From Nitrospirota bacterium (lineage in GTDB: Bacteria > Nitrospirota > Leptospirillia > Leptospirillales > Leptospirillaceae), in contig JAJZXW010000038.1 of assembly GCA_021806225.1 (NCBI GenBank), forward strand, positions 1 through 64,000: a stretch of 64,000 bases of DNA, written 5' to 3'. The notes under the pieces were generated by a model that was not told the DNA's origin, made no database searches, and saw only the letters and a list, made by a program, of their open reading frames with translations. Shown here piece by piece: positions 1 through 8,413 of the stretch. The position numbers and the translations under genes were made by a program. Each line of letters starts with the position of its first letter. The first letter of the stretch is position 1.

Positions 1-45
1 GACGAGTCGGAATTTGAACGCTTTAATTCTTTTCATGTCGGGCAT
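1..45 (-). mobile_element. possible start of a TnpB (IS200/IS605 orfB) gene, cut by window edge
   Basis: An open frame starts at ATG 45 (or ATG 36) and runs off the window after 15 codons. The readable residues, MPDMKRIKAFKFRLV, resemble the usual N-terminus of TnpB proteins, where a basic stretch is followed by a Y/F-K-F/Y-R-L motif. Two short inverted repeats lie just upstream (81-97 and 112-125), as is common near IS200/IS605 ends. Only 15 residues are visible, so this is a weak identification; it could be an unrelated short gene or a relic. Confidence 0.35.
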
Positions 46-80
46 GGTAGCAGAAAACCCCGCACTGAAAGCCAAATCCG

Positions 81-125
81 GGACGGCCATGCCGTCCGAG
101 CACTCCTTCCCCGCCGTAAACGGCG
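81..125. repeat. two adjacent short hairpins beside the possible TnpB gene
   Basis: Positions 81-87 (GGACGGC) and 91-97 (GCCGTCC) form a perfect 7-bp inverted repeat with a 3-nt spacer. Positions 112-116 (CGCCG) and 121-125 (CGGCG) form a second one around TAAA. No T-run follows either on the minus strand, so they do not look like ordinary terminators for the gene ending at 158. They may be subterminal hairpins of an IS200/IS605-type element, which is inference. Confidence 0.35.
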
Positions 126-157
126 AGCTTTGCCGCGCGATTGGATCAAGGACCGTC

Positions 158-844
158 TCAGGCCACGACCAGGTTCCCTTTTCGCTCGCTTTCAATTACG
201 ATCCCAAGCGCCCGCGCAGATTTCACCCGCCCACGCTGCAGCACCGGAAGAATCTCGTATTCCACGAGATCCGCCAGCAGGATCCAGTCGAGAGCCTCTT
301 GCGCCTTGAGCATGCCTGTGAGAAGGGCGTCGATCCGGTCCGATTCTTCAATGAAGGAGACACGGAAGGTGTCGTGTCCCGACTGCTGTTCGATTCGTCC
401 GATCTCCTCAACGAGAACCTGGGCGGCGACCATTCCTTCAAGGGCCTGCATGTAGACCCCTCCCCCGGATTCCTGGTTCGAGTCGCGCGCCCCGAAAACC
501 GCCTGGAGGTTTCCTCTGCGAAGATTGTTTCCGATCTCCTGAAAAACCACCATGAGGCTGTCTATATGGGCGACCAGGTCGGTCAGGACATCCTTGAGAA
601 GCGATTCCAGCGATTCCGTCCGAACCTCCAGAAGAAAGGGATTGGCGTTGTCCAGGGCTTCGATCTCCGGCCGGGACGAAGGAGCCCCGTTCAGGAATAC
701 ACCGGAGATCGTCCTCCCGGAAGGAACATCCAGGAGAAGACGGTCCAGCGCCTGAGCCCAGGACTCTCCTTCCGCCCTTTTCAACTCCGTCTTCTCTCCG
801 TCAAGGAGAATGTCCTGACCATCAAAATGTTTCTGTGCATCCAT
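158..844 (-). CDS. unknown helical protein, last gene of the glycosyltransferase operon
   Basis: 228 residues. I do not recognise a family. The sequence has no signal peptide or membrane segment and looks largely alpha-helical, with a C-terminal part containing an acidic/hydrophobic LADLVEYEILPVL segment. The start is ATG 844 because AGGAGG stands just upstream; an upstream ATG at 868 lacks such a site. It begins 44 bp after the GT9-like gene at 889-2712 and is the last gene of the minus-strand run starting at 9359, so a role with surface or flagellin glycosylation is plausible but rests only on position. Confidence 0.7.
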   Translation of the reverse strand: MDAQKHFDGQDILLDGEKTELKRAEGESWAQALDRLLLDVPSGRTISGVFLNGAPSSRPEIEALDNANPFLLEVRTESLESLLKDVLTDLVAHIDSLMVVFQEIGNNLRRGNLQAVFGARDSNQESGGGVYMQALEGMVAAQVLVEEIGRIEQQSGHDTFRVSFIEESDRIDALLTGMLKAQEALDWILLADLVEYEILPVLQRGRVKSARALGIVIESERKGNLVVA

Positions 845-888
845 CTTTCCCTCCTCGATAGGGGCCATGAGGCCCCGGTCTCCCGAAG

Positions 889-2712
889 TCACAGGAGATG
901 AAGCGAGGCCGCGGCCCGCTTCGACACTCCCTGATCCCCGGATGAAATAAACGTTGATTCCATGGATGAAAACCATCTGTCGGCAAGTCGGATCAACCGC
1001 TCGTTCCGCAAATGCCCTGTCCGATAAACATGCTCCACCCCCTGTATCATTTCCAGAAGACGCATGGGATCCTCGATCGCCACTCCCTCCTTTTCGATCT
1101 CGAAGAGGGTGGCAAGAGGGGCTGCCGTGGCCGCAACCCAACCCAGTTCCTGAATGCGCACATCGAGGGACTCCAGCTCGCGGGTGAGATCTTCGAGAAA
1201 CTGTCGGGCCCCATCGTCGGGAATCCCCTCTTCCACCCTTTCGCGGATCGTTCGGCAAAGGCTCTCTCCCTCCCTGAAAAGTCCCCCGATCTCGAGATGG
1301 ACATTCCGGAGATCTTCCCATGACTGGCGGGTGAGCCCAGCCACCGCATAATCCTCAAGCAGAAGGTCGCATTCCTCCCCCCAGTCGAGCGGCAGCCGGT
1401 CAAACTCCATCGCCCAGATCTGGCGATAGAGACTCCTGAAAAGCTCCGGGAGCCCCATGGGAGGCCGGGACACGGGACGATACCGGAGTCTCCCCCGACC
1501 ATCCCATCCTGAAACGGCGACCAGCAACTGGGATCCCGGAGGATCCCTTTCAAGGAATCCGGACACCCGGGCCCGGAGATCCATCGGTGCCGCCTCCGTC
1601 TTCTCGAGATGGACGACGAACTGGGCAAGCCATTCGGGGGCGATGTCCTCCCGGCAGACCGGGTCCAGACAATGGGCGTCGATCCCGCAGGGGGCACATG
1701 GCTTCCGGCTCTGTAGAACGACATGATTCTTTCCATAGGGAGCCGTCTCAGGGTAGAAAAGATTGGCGAAGGAGAGCGCCACGACGGGAGTCCCCATCGC
1801 CGCCGCGACATGCATGGCCCCCGTATCGTTCGAGACAAGCCGCGACACCGAGCGGAGAACCCCGGCTAGCTCCCGCACCGAGGTCCGGCCGGTCAGGTTC
1901 AGAATTCGCCCCGAACTCCACCGGTCCTCGAGCGTCGCAACGATCCTCCTGTTCCGGGCCACATCCTCCTCCCCCGAGCCCACAAGGACGATTCCCGACC
2001 CGGGGGACCTGGAAAGAAAGTGCGCGATCATCCGGACGAATGACTCCTCAGGCCACCGCTTGATCGCCACAGAGGCGCCGGTCTGAACCGCCACCCACCG
2101 TTTATCCGCAGGCAGTCCCGGAGCGGGGATGTCCATCCTTTCAGGGAGCACGAGTCCCCGGGGGGGTGGAACCTGGGCAATCCGGAGAAAGAGATCCACC
2201 AGGTTCGTGTCGTTATAGAGGCGGTTCCGGACCATCATGCCAAAATAGGCAATGGCCGGATCGTAAAAAGCCCGAAATCCGTCCCGGGTCATGATCACTC
2301 CCCTGACCTCCCGGGCCTTGACGAGATATCCCAGAACCGTTCCGATCCGGTTTGGCGTCAGGTTGATCAGAAGGTCGTATTCCCCCTGGTTCCAGTCGGC
2401 GCTCATCGCCCGGATCCGGGAGATTTTTTCGCTCCAGGAAATCCTGTCGTCGAACACCATCCGACGGATGGCCTGTCCGTCCACCAGATAGAGGTCATCG
2501 AACAGGGCAAGTCCCGCCGCCGTTTCCCCGAACTCCCGATAGGCCACGAGACCGATGCGGCACCCCGGATTTCTTTCCCGAAGAGCGGCCGCCATCGGAG
2601 CCATCTGGAAAAGGTCGCCCATCCGGGTCATCGCGATGACGAGAATGGAGCCGACAGTCTCCTCCTGGGAGGAGACTGCAAACCTGGGACTGGATCGTCG
2701 TCCGTCTCTCAT
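889..2712 (-). CDS. GT9 (heptosyltransferase-like) glycosyltransferase with C-terminal extension
   Basis: 607 residues. The N-terminal part (about 20-370) has the GT9/ADP-heptose transferase pattern: the opening ILVIAMTRMGDLFQMAP, a central nucleotide-sugar segment containing SNDTGAMHVAAAMGTPVVAL, and a cysteine-rich motif (CAPCG...C....C) seen in many GT9 proteins. About 230 further residues, mostly helical and not recognised, follow. The start overlaps the stop of the upstream gene as ATGA, showing translational coupling. It probably transfers a sugar from a nucleotide donor in the cytoplasm; acceptor unknown, flagellin being the best guess from the flagellar setting. Confidence 0.82.
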   Translation of the reverse strand: MRDGRRSSPRFAVSSQEETVGSILVIAMTRMGDLFQMAPMAAALRERNPGCRIGLVAYREFGETAAGLALFDDLYLVDGQAIRRMVFDDRISWSEKISRIRAMSADWNQGEYDLLINLTPNRIGTVLGYLVKAREVRGVIMTRDGFRAFYDPAIAYFGMMVRNRLYNDTNLVDLFLRIAQVPPPRGLVLPERMDIPAPGLPADKRWVAVQTGASVAIKRWPEESFVRMIAHFLSRSPGSGIVLVGSGEEDVARNRRIVATLEDRWSSGRILNLTGRTSVRELAGVLRSVSRLVSNDTGAMHVAAAMGTPVVALSFANLFYPETAPYGKNHVVLQSRKPCAPCGIDAHCLDPVCREDIAPEWLAQFVVHLEKTEAAPMDLRARVSGFLERDPPGSQLLVAVSGWDGRGRLRYRPVSRPPMGLPELFRSLYRQIWAMEFDRLPLDWGEECDLLLEDYAVAGLTRQSWEDLRNVHLEIGGLFREGESLCRTIRERVEEGIPDDGARQFLEDLTRELESLDVRIQELGWVAATAAPLATLFEIEKEGVAIEDPMRLLEMIQGVEHVYRTGHLRNERLIRLADRWFSSMESTFISSGDQGVSKRAAASLHLL

Positions 2713-4511
2713 GCCCCCGCCTCCCTCACGAATTCTCTCATCAGAAGCACGGCGGCTTCGGTATCGCTGACTGGAGCCTCTCCGAGGCGGATTCCCCGCT
2801 CGAGATCGTCGAGATCAACTGTTCCCAGGCTTCGGAAGCGGTCGAGAAAACGCGAGAGCTCGGGATCCCCAGAGGCCTCGTTCATAAGGGTCTCCACCGT
2901 CTGCCGTCCCGGGAAGGAGGTGTTCTTCGGGCGGAATCCCTGCTCGAAGAGAACTGAGAGCCAGTGGTCCATCCGGCAGTCGATGGTATGCTCCCGAAGG
3001 GTCCGGGAAAGTGCCAGGGCCGCCATCTCACGCCTCTCCTTTTCCCGGGTTCGATAATGTTTCACCAGAGTCCGGCAGGAGGATTCATCGTCGAATACGG
3101 CGATCTCCTCCCCCGGTTGATAGAGATCGGGAAGAAGGGAACGCCGGTCCACGATCTGGAATCCCCCGCAGGCCGCGATCTCGAAGGTCCTGGGGTTCAC
3201 AAAATCTCCGTCCGGGTTCACACCCCTGTGATAGACCGATGAGTGAAGATTTAGGTTGACGGGGGAATTCCGGTAGATCTGGGCGGCCTCCTCGGGGGAA
3301 ATCCGTCGTCCCTCCTCGCGAACATGACGGGAAAGAGGATCTCCGGGATCCCAGTCCGCTCCCCAGATGGCCAGCCCCAGGTCGACCAGGCTCCGGAGAA
3401 AGTGCTGCCGATTGTAGTATCCGGCCCCCATGAAGGCCAATGGAGCCGAATAGCGCGCCGGGTCTTCTCCAGCCACGGAGTCAGGCCTGAAGATTTCCGG
3501 ATCGGCTCCGGTTGGAAGATAGAGGACATTCGTGAGGCCCCGGGCCTCGAGAGCCGGAATCCAGGCCTCTTTCTGGATCACCGCGAAGCTCGTGACGAGG
3601 GGAGCGACCCTCTCCCAGTAGGTCGCGATGCGAAAGTCCTCGACAAACCAGTAGGCAACCGGAATTCCCAACTCCCGGATCTTTTCAAGCAGCTCCGGCG
3701 AGAGCGGCGACTGGGCCAGACCAATGATCAGGTCCGGCTTTTCGGAGACGATCCTGGCCATGATCATCTCCGAGAGAAACCCCTGGAAGAGCCCCCGAAG
3801 CTGGGCCCGATGCAGGTCGATCCGGGTCTGTCCCCCGATGGCCCGGATCGACCCCTCGAACACCGAGGCGTCGAAGAGGCTTGCACGGTGGCCCATGCGG
3901 AGAAGGGAGCGGTGAACGGAGCGGGCGATCGGATAGGATCCTCCGGAGACCGGAGAAACCACCAGAACCCGGAGGGAATAAGTCTCCGGGGACTCCCCCC
4001 CTTCGTAGAGCTTTCTGACGGAACGGTAGAGATCGGGCCTGATTTTTTCGGACGGCACATGGGAGAGAACCGCCGCCCCGCCAGGAACCTTCCGGATGTC
4101 CGACGGCTCGGAGAAGAATCGCAGCCGATCCTTGAAGCGATACCAGGGAAACAGGCGGAAGGAGGCCCGAAGGATGTCGGGAACCGGCTCGAAGACGCTG
4201 ACCGGCAAGGAGGACCGCTCCAAAAGGGAGAAGAGGTGATACCCCAGGCCCAACCCCAGAAGAAGAATTCCCGGAGCGGACTCGGGAATGGACGAGATAA
4301 CGCCCTCCACCCATCGTTCACCTTCCTTCACGGGGTCGTACCGGCTGTGGAGACTTGTATTGTCCCACAGAAGACTGGGTGACCCCTCTTTACTGGAGAG
4401 GATCTCCCATCGCTCCCGATTTCTGTCGGGACGGAAAAGAATCTCCCTCAGACTTCCCTCGGCGAAGGACTCCATATTTTGCCGGAAGACGGACTCGTCA
4501 AACTGCCACAT
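2709..4511 (-). CDS. CgeB-like glycosyltransferase
   Basis: About 600 residues from ATG 4511, chosen because AAGGAG lies 8 nt upstream; a longer reading frame to 4610 would overlap the upstream gene deeply. The C-terminal half resembles CgeB/GT1-like glycosyltransferases: a YWFVEDFR segment, LYLPTGADPEIF, an FMGAGYYNRQHFL donor-domain start, and a G.NPDGDFVNPRTFEIAACG segment before the C-terminal helices. The N-terminal half is less clear and contains a GLGLGYHLFSLLE stretch suggesting a second Rossmann-like fold. It overlaps the preceding gene by 14 nt and the following gene by 4 nt. Likely a cytoplasmic sugar transferase of the same pathway; acceptor unknown. Confidence 0.8.
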   Translation of the reverse strand: MWQFDESVFRQNMESFAEGSLREILFRPDRNRERWEILSSKEGSPSLLWDNTSLHSRYDPVKEGERWVEGVISSIPESAPGILLLGLGLGYHLFSLLERSSLPVSVFEPVPDILRASFRLFPWYRFKDRLRFFSEPSDIRKVPGGAAVLSHVPSEKIRPDLYRSVRKLYEGGESPETYSLRVLVVSPVSGGSYPIARSVHRSLLRMGHRASLFDASVFEGSIRAIGGQTRIDLHRAQLRGLFQGFLSEMIMARIVSEKPDLIIGLAQSPLSPELLEKIRELGIPVAYWFVEDFRIATYWERVAPLVTSFAVIQKEAWIPALEARGLTNVLYLPTGADPEIFRPDSVAGEDPARYSAPLAFMGAGYYNRQHFLRSLVDLGLAIWGADWDPGDPLSRHVREEGRRISPEEAAQIYRNSPVNLNLHSSVYHRGVNPDGDFVNPRTFEIAACGGFQIVDRRSLLPDLYQPGEEIAVFDDESSCRTLVKHYRTREKERREMAALALSRTLREHTIDCRMDHWLSVLFEQGFRPKNTSFPGRQTVETLMNEASGDPELSRFLDRFRSLGTVDLDDLERGIRLGEAPVSDTEAAVLLMREFVREAGA

Positions 4512-6075
4512 AGACCCACTCCTTGTTCGTCGGGATTTTCCCTGCGGATCGGCCGGCGAGATTCGAGACCTCCGAAGCTTCCCGGACAAGGGCCCGGGAG
4601 GCGCTGACAAGGGGAGGAAGAAGGCCCGCCCCCCCCTCGACCCACTCGAGGTGGTGGAGCAGAGGCCACATCATCGGGAAGTCGGTGGCCAGCCTGTCGA
4701 TCATCTTTTCCCGATGAGGCCCCTCGATCCCCTGCTCCCGAAGACGGACATAGAGATCCGCCCCTTCTCCCAGCCGACGAAACCAGAGGGAGAGCGGGAC
4801 ATTCCCGGGATCCTCAAACAGGGGAGTGGAGGAATCCCCCGACTCCATCTCTAGTTCGGAAACAAGAGATGGAAGCTCCTCCGTCTTCGAGAGGTACCGC
4901 CATTCGAAACGCCTCATGAGGCGGGCGAGAATCCGTTCCCGGGTGAGGGCTCTCGGAGTTCGGATCCTTTGAAGAAGGCCGCCTGAAGAGAGGTCTGCCT
5001 CCCAGAGATCGACTCCCGGGAGGCGCCCGGAGTAGGCTTTGCCCAAAACGCGACCGTCCTCTCCGCGCCTGACCCCTGCGATGATGCGCGCCAGGACCTC
5101 GGGATCCGGGGCATTCCGGCAGGAGCGATGCGGGCAGTCGGCCCCTTCCCCTGCGCAGGGGTAGCATTCCATCGATGTGACCAACGAAAGCGCCCCGTCC
5201 CGATAGGCCCCGGTTTCGAAAAAGAGGGCGCTCGCGAAAAAGAGCCCCACCGTCGGGACCCCCAGAAGGGCTGCAAGGTGGAGAGGCGCGGTGTCGGGAG
5301 AAACCACGACCCCGGCCCCGGAAAGCAACAGGGAGAGCCCCTCGACATCTGTCTTCCCTGCCATATTCCGGACCCCATCCCCGGCCTCGCGCTCGATTAA
5401 TTCCCCGAGAGGAGCATCCTCCGGACTTCCGGACAGGATCACCTCGCCTCCGTCGACCCTCCTCAGGTTTCGGACGAGGGACAGAATGGCCTCGGGCTCC
5501 CATCGCCGATAGGGACTCCGTCCTCCCAGAACCACCACCACAGGACCCGACGATTTTTTTGAAGGAGGCGCGAAAGGGGCCGAATCGGGAACGCCTCCGA
5601 ACCCCGCCCACATGTCCGAGAGGTGGATCCGGTTCAACCCACGGATTCCGCGGGAGGAGGCCACGAGGTAGCCTGGCCACCCTGAAAGATGCGTCGGAGT
5701 TCCTCCCTCGCCCCCACGGTCGAACACTCGCTCAAATCCCGATACCGGAATTCCGAGAAGACGGGCCAGCATGATTCCTGTTCCATGGTGGTTCAGGACC
5801 ACCGCACGGTCGAATCCCTCCCGACGAAGGGCCCCCACGAACTCCCGGGCCTCCGAGAGGCGTCCGGCCAGGGGTCGATCCTCACCGGGATCCCCGAAGG
5901 CGGGCCACGCCCTGACATCGTGGGCGAGGGACAGGGAGCGGGCGGCAGAGGCGATTCCGGGGCGGACAAGAAGTACCGTCCGGCTTCCCCGCTTAGTCAG
6001 GGCATCGATCAGCGGAACCGACTGGATGAGATCCCCCAGACGGGCCTCCTGGATGACAAGACATTTTCCCGACAC
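4498..6075 (-). CDS. GT9 (heptosyltransferase-like) glycosyltransferase with C-terminal extension
   Basis: 525 residues, paralogous in plan to the gene at 889-2712. The N-terminus KCLVIQEARLGDLIQSVPL and the central SPDTAPLHLAALLGVPTVGLFF segment are typical of GT9. The motif CYPCAGEGADC....C matches the cysteine cluster of this family. The last 180 residues form an extension without a recognised fold. The start is 1 nt after the stop of the GT-methyltransferase-TPR gene. Likely function is transfer of a heptose or other hexose unit; donor and acceptor cannot be read from the sequence. Confidence 0.8.
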   Translation of the reverse strand: MSGKCLVIQEARLGDLIQSVPLIDALTKRGSRTVLLVRPGIASAARSLSLAHDVRAWPAFGDPGEDRPLAGRLSEAREFVGALRREGFDRAVVLNHHGTGIMLARLLGIPVSGFERVFDRGGEGGTPTHLSGWPGYLVASSRGIRGLNRIHLSDMWAGFGGVPDSAPFAPPSKKSSGPVVVVLGGRSPYRRWEPEAILSLVRNLRRVDGGEVILSGSPEDAPLGELIEREAGDGVRNMAGKTDVEGLSLLLSGAGVVVSPDTAPLHLAALLGVPTVGLFFASALFFETGAYRDGALSLVTSMECYPCAGEGADCPHRSCRNAPDPEVLARIIAGVRRGEDGRVLGKAYSGRLPGVDLWEADLSSGGLLQRIRTPRALTRERILARLMRRFEWRYLSKTEELPSLVSELEMESGDSSTPLFEDPGNVPLSLWFRRLGEGADLYVRLREQGIEGPHREKMIDRLATDFPMMWPLLHHLEWVEGGAGLLPPLVSASRALVREASEVSNLAGRSAGKIPTNKEWVYVAV

Positions 6076-6076
6076 A

Positions 6077-8413
6077 TCAGACCCCTTTCGGGTTGAGTGA
6101 AGCCGTCAGCACGTCATGGCGCTCCAGGATCTCCCTCGCAATCGGATTTCTGGGATCCCTCGAGAGGATTTCCCGAACCACGACCAGCGCCTCTTCCCCG
6201 AGACCCGCCTCCTCGAGCATTTGCGCGTAGAGGCTTTTCAGTCCAGGCTTGAACGGATGGAGGGAGAGGTATTCCGCGGTTCGGGCCAGGGCCAGATCGG
6301 CCCTCCCGACCATTCGTGCGGAGTCGATCATGAGACGCAGGATATCCTCCTGCTCGATCTCGATCCCCAGCGACTGGTCATAGTAATAAACGGCATCCTC
6401 GTACTGTCCCGTCTCCTGGCAAACCATCCCGAATCCCGACAGGGCCCCATAAGCCCTGGGGTTCAGCTCGTGGGCTTTTTTGAAGTCGATGAGGGATTCG
6501 GCGAAGGCGCCTTTCAGGAGGCGAATGACCGCCCGCCCCTGAAAAGGCCTTTCATCGTCCACCAGCGGAATCGCCCTTGAAAAGGCAGCGAAAGCCCCGT
6601 CGAGATCCCCCTTTCTGGAGAGGATCTCCCCAAGCTTGATCTCGACCTCCCCCCGCTCCCCGATCGTCAGTGCCGGGTCGGCGAGTCCAGCCTCGAGGAT
6701 CCCCTCGACTCCCTCGACAAGCCCCGAACCCATGAGGTCGTCGACCTTTTCGATGAGACCGAACACTTTCCTCCGGGCTGTCACAAGAAACTGCATGACG
6801 AAGAGATCCCGGATCTCTTCCGGAGACTGCTGCCTGAGCACAAGGGGACCAAGGTCGATATCCGTTTTCCCGGGGGGCTGCTTCGCCAGCTCCTGTGCCA
6901 TCCGGTTGTACTCGGCCGACACGTTGGCGGCGATCGTCTCCACCTGGAGACCGGAGGACTCCAGAAGCTCGACCAGAGTCTTGCGGGTGAAAAAACGAAG
7001 ATGGGATCGGTCGAGGATTCCCTGTTCCTGATAGTCGAACCGGCCCTGGGCCAATGCCGTTAGCACTTCGTGGTACCGGATATTGGGAACTGAAAGGACG
7101 AGGACGCCGTGAGAGGAGAGGAAGGGAACATAGCGCTTCAGAAGCATCGCCGGATTTTCGACATGCTCCAGAACGTCGGCCAGGATGATGGCATCAAAAC
7201 TCTCCGCAGCGAAGTCGGGCTTCCAGGTGGCGGCATCGCCTTCAATGATGCGGTCGTAATAGGCCCGCGCCTCGAAGGCCCGGGACGGATCCTTCTCGAT
7301 ACCCACCAGATGGACCTCCCCCCACCGGGTCCGGATCCCGCGACCCATGGCTCCGGTCCCGCATCCGATGTCCAGAATCCGGTTGGATCCGGCCGGAATC
7401 CGGTCGATAACCTCCCCCCGCTCCCTGCGGTAGGCCTTCTTCGGCTTCCATAGCGCCACTTTCCGGTTGATCAGGCGTTCCCATTCTTCAAGAAACCGCT
7501 CGGCAGGAAAGTCCCTGAGAACGCTCTCCCGGCCCTTCATTCCCATCCCGATGGCCATCTCCCGATCGGAGAGAAGGCGCTCCACCGATCCTCTGAGCAC
7601 CTCCTCCCGGTCGGAGAGATATCCGCTCACTCCGTCGACGACCGGGGAGCCCGAATGGCCCAGGGCGACAACGGGCATGCCGGTGGACATCGCCTCCAGG
7701 AGGGAGAGGTTGTATCCGTCCTCCCAGGGCTCGACCGTAGTGTGAACGAGAAGGCGATGATGGCGCATGATTTCTTTCAGATCATCCACGTTCCGGCTGG
7801 GTCTTGCCCCCGGAATCCCGGGATTGATCCCCAGGGTCGTGTGGGGAAGTCCTGCGAGAATTCGCCCCGAAAGTCTCCCTCCCAGCATCAGGTCACGCTC
7901 TTCGAGAAAGTTCCCGATTCTGAGCGCGGTCGCCTCCGACCCGTCGTATCCGCTCCAGTCCCGGCCGTCGATTCCCGGAAGGATGACGGGACCCGGAAGC
8001 CCCCACGACTCTTTCTTCGCAGGAGAAATGAAGACCGTCGTCAGGTCGGAGACCGACCCGATGAGCGTTTTGAGGCTTTCCCTGTACTCCCGAGCCTCCA
8101 CACGGTTTTTTCCGAGGGCGATCATTGTGTCGAGACGATTGTGGAAAACAAGAAACTGCGGAACGGGAGACCGCTGCGTCAGGACGAGATCGCTGACATC
8201 GTGGCAGATGACGGCATCGTATTCTTCGCGAGCAAGAAGGGTCATCGCCTCCTCGGCATCGATGATGCGGGAGCCCCGCGGACAGGGTCTGAACTCATGC
8301 ATCCACCGCTCGTAGCCCCCTTTCTTGCGTTCGACGATATCGAAGGAAAACGGAAGCTTTCCCAACAGGGATATATACCCTTCGTGCCAGTTAAACGTGA
8401 GAATGCGCAACAT
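6077..8413 (-). CDS. three-part protein: GT4-like glycosyltransferase, SAM methyltransferase, TPR
   Basis: 778 residues from ATG 8413, which has AAGGAG upstream; the longer frame to 8611 lies inside the previous gene and is rejected. Residues about 1-330 form a GT-B/GT4-like glycosyltransferase with an EPWEDGYNLSLLEAMSTGMPVV signature. Residues about 350-500 form a class I SAM-dependent methyltransferase: glycine-rich motif ILDIGCGTGAMG, ADVLEHVENP and a LSVPNIRYHE segment. Residues about 560-770 are TPR-like helical repeats. The combination suggests one polypeptide that adds and methylates a sugar on a protein or lipid acceptor. Overlaps the upstream gene by 23 nt. Confidence 0.85.
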   Translation of the reverse strand: MLRILTFNWHEGYISLLGKLPFSFDIVERKKGGYERWMHEFRPCPRGSRIIDAEEAMTLLAREEYDAVICHDVSDLVLTQRSPVPQFLVFHNRLDTMIALGKNRVEAREYRESLKTLIGSVSDLTTVFISPAKKESWGLPGPVILPGIDGRDWSGYDGSEATALRIGNFLEERDLMLGGRLSGRILAGLPHTTLGINPGIPGARPSRNVDDLKEIMRHHRLLVHTTVEPWEDGYNLSLLEAMSTGMPVVALGHSGSPVVDGVSGYLSDREEVLRGSVERLLSDREMAIGMGMKGRESVLRDFPAERFLEEWERLINRKVALWKPKKAYRRERGEVIDRIPAGSNRILDIGCGTGAMGRGIRTRWGEVHLVGIEKDPSRAFEARAYYDRIIEGDAATWKPDFAAESFDAIILADVLEHVENPAMLLKRYVPFLSSHGVLVLSVPNIRYHEVLTALAQGRFDYQEQGILDRSHLRFFTRKTLVELLESSGLQVETIAANVSAEYNRMAQELAKQPPGKTDIDLGPLVLRQQSPEEIRDLFVMQFLVTARRKVFGLIEKVDDLMGSGLVEGVEGILEAGLADPALTIGERGEVEIKLGEILSRKGDLDGAFAAFSRAIPLVDDERPFQGRAVIRLLKGAFAESLIDFKKAHELNPRAYGALSGFGMVCQETGQYEDAVYYYDQSLGIEIEQEDILRLMIDSARMVGRADLALARTAEYLSLHPFKPGLKSLYAQMLEEAGLGEEALVVVREILSRDPRNPIAREILERHDVLTASLNPKGV

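Noticed and set aside
14-901. Plus-strand ORF at the left edge
   Set aside because: Mirror of the minus-strand gene at 158-844; begins with TTG and has no ribosome site.
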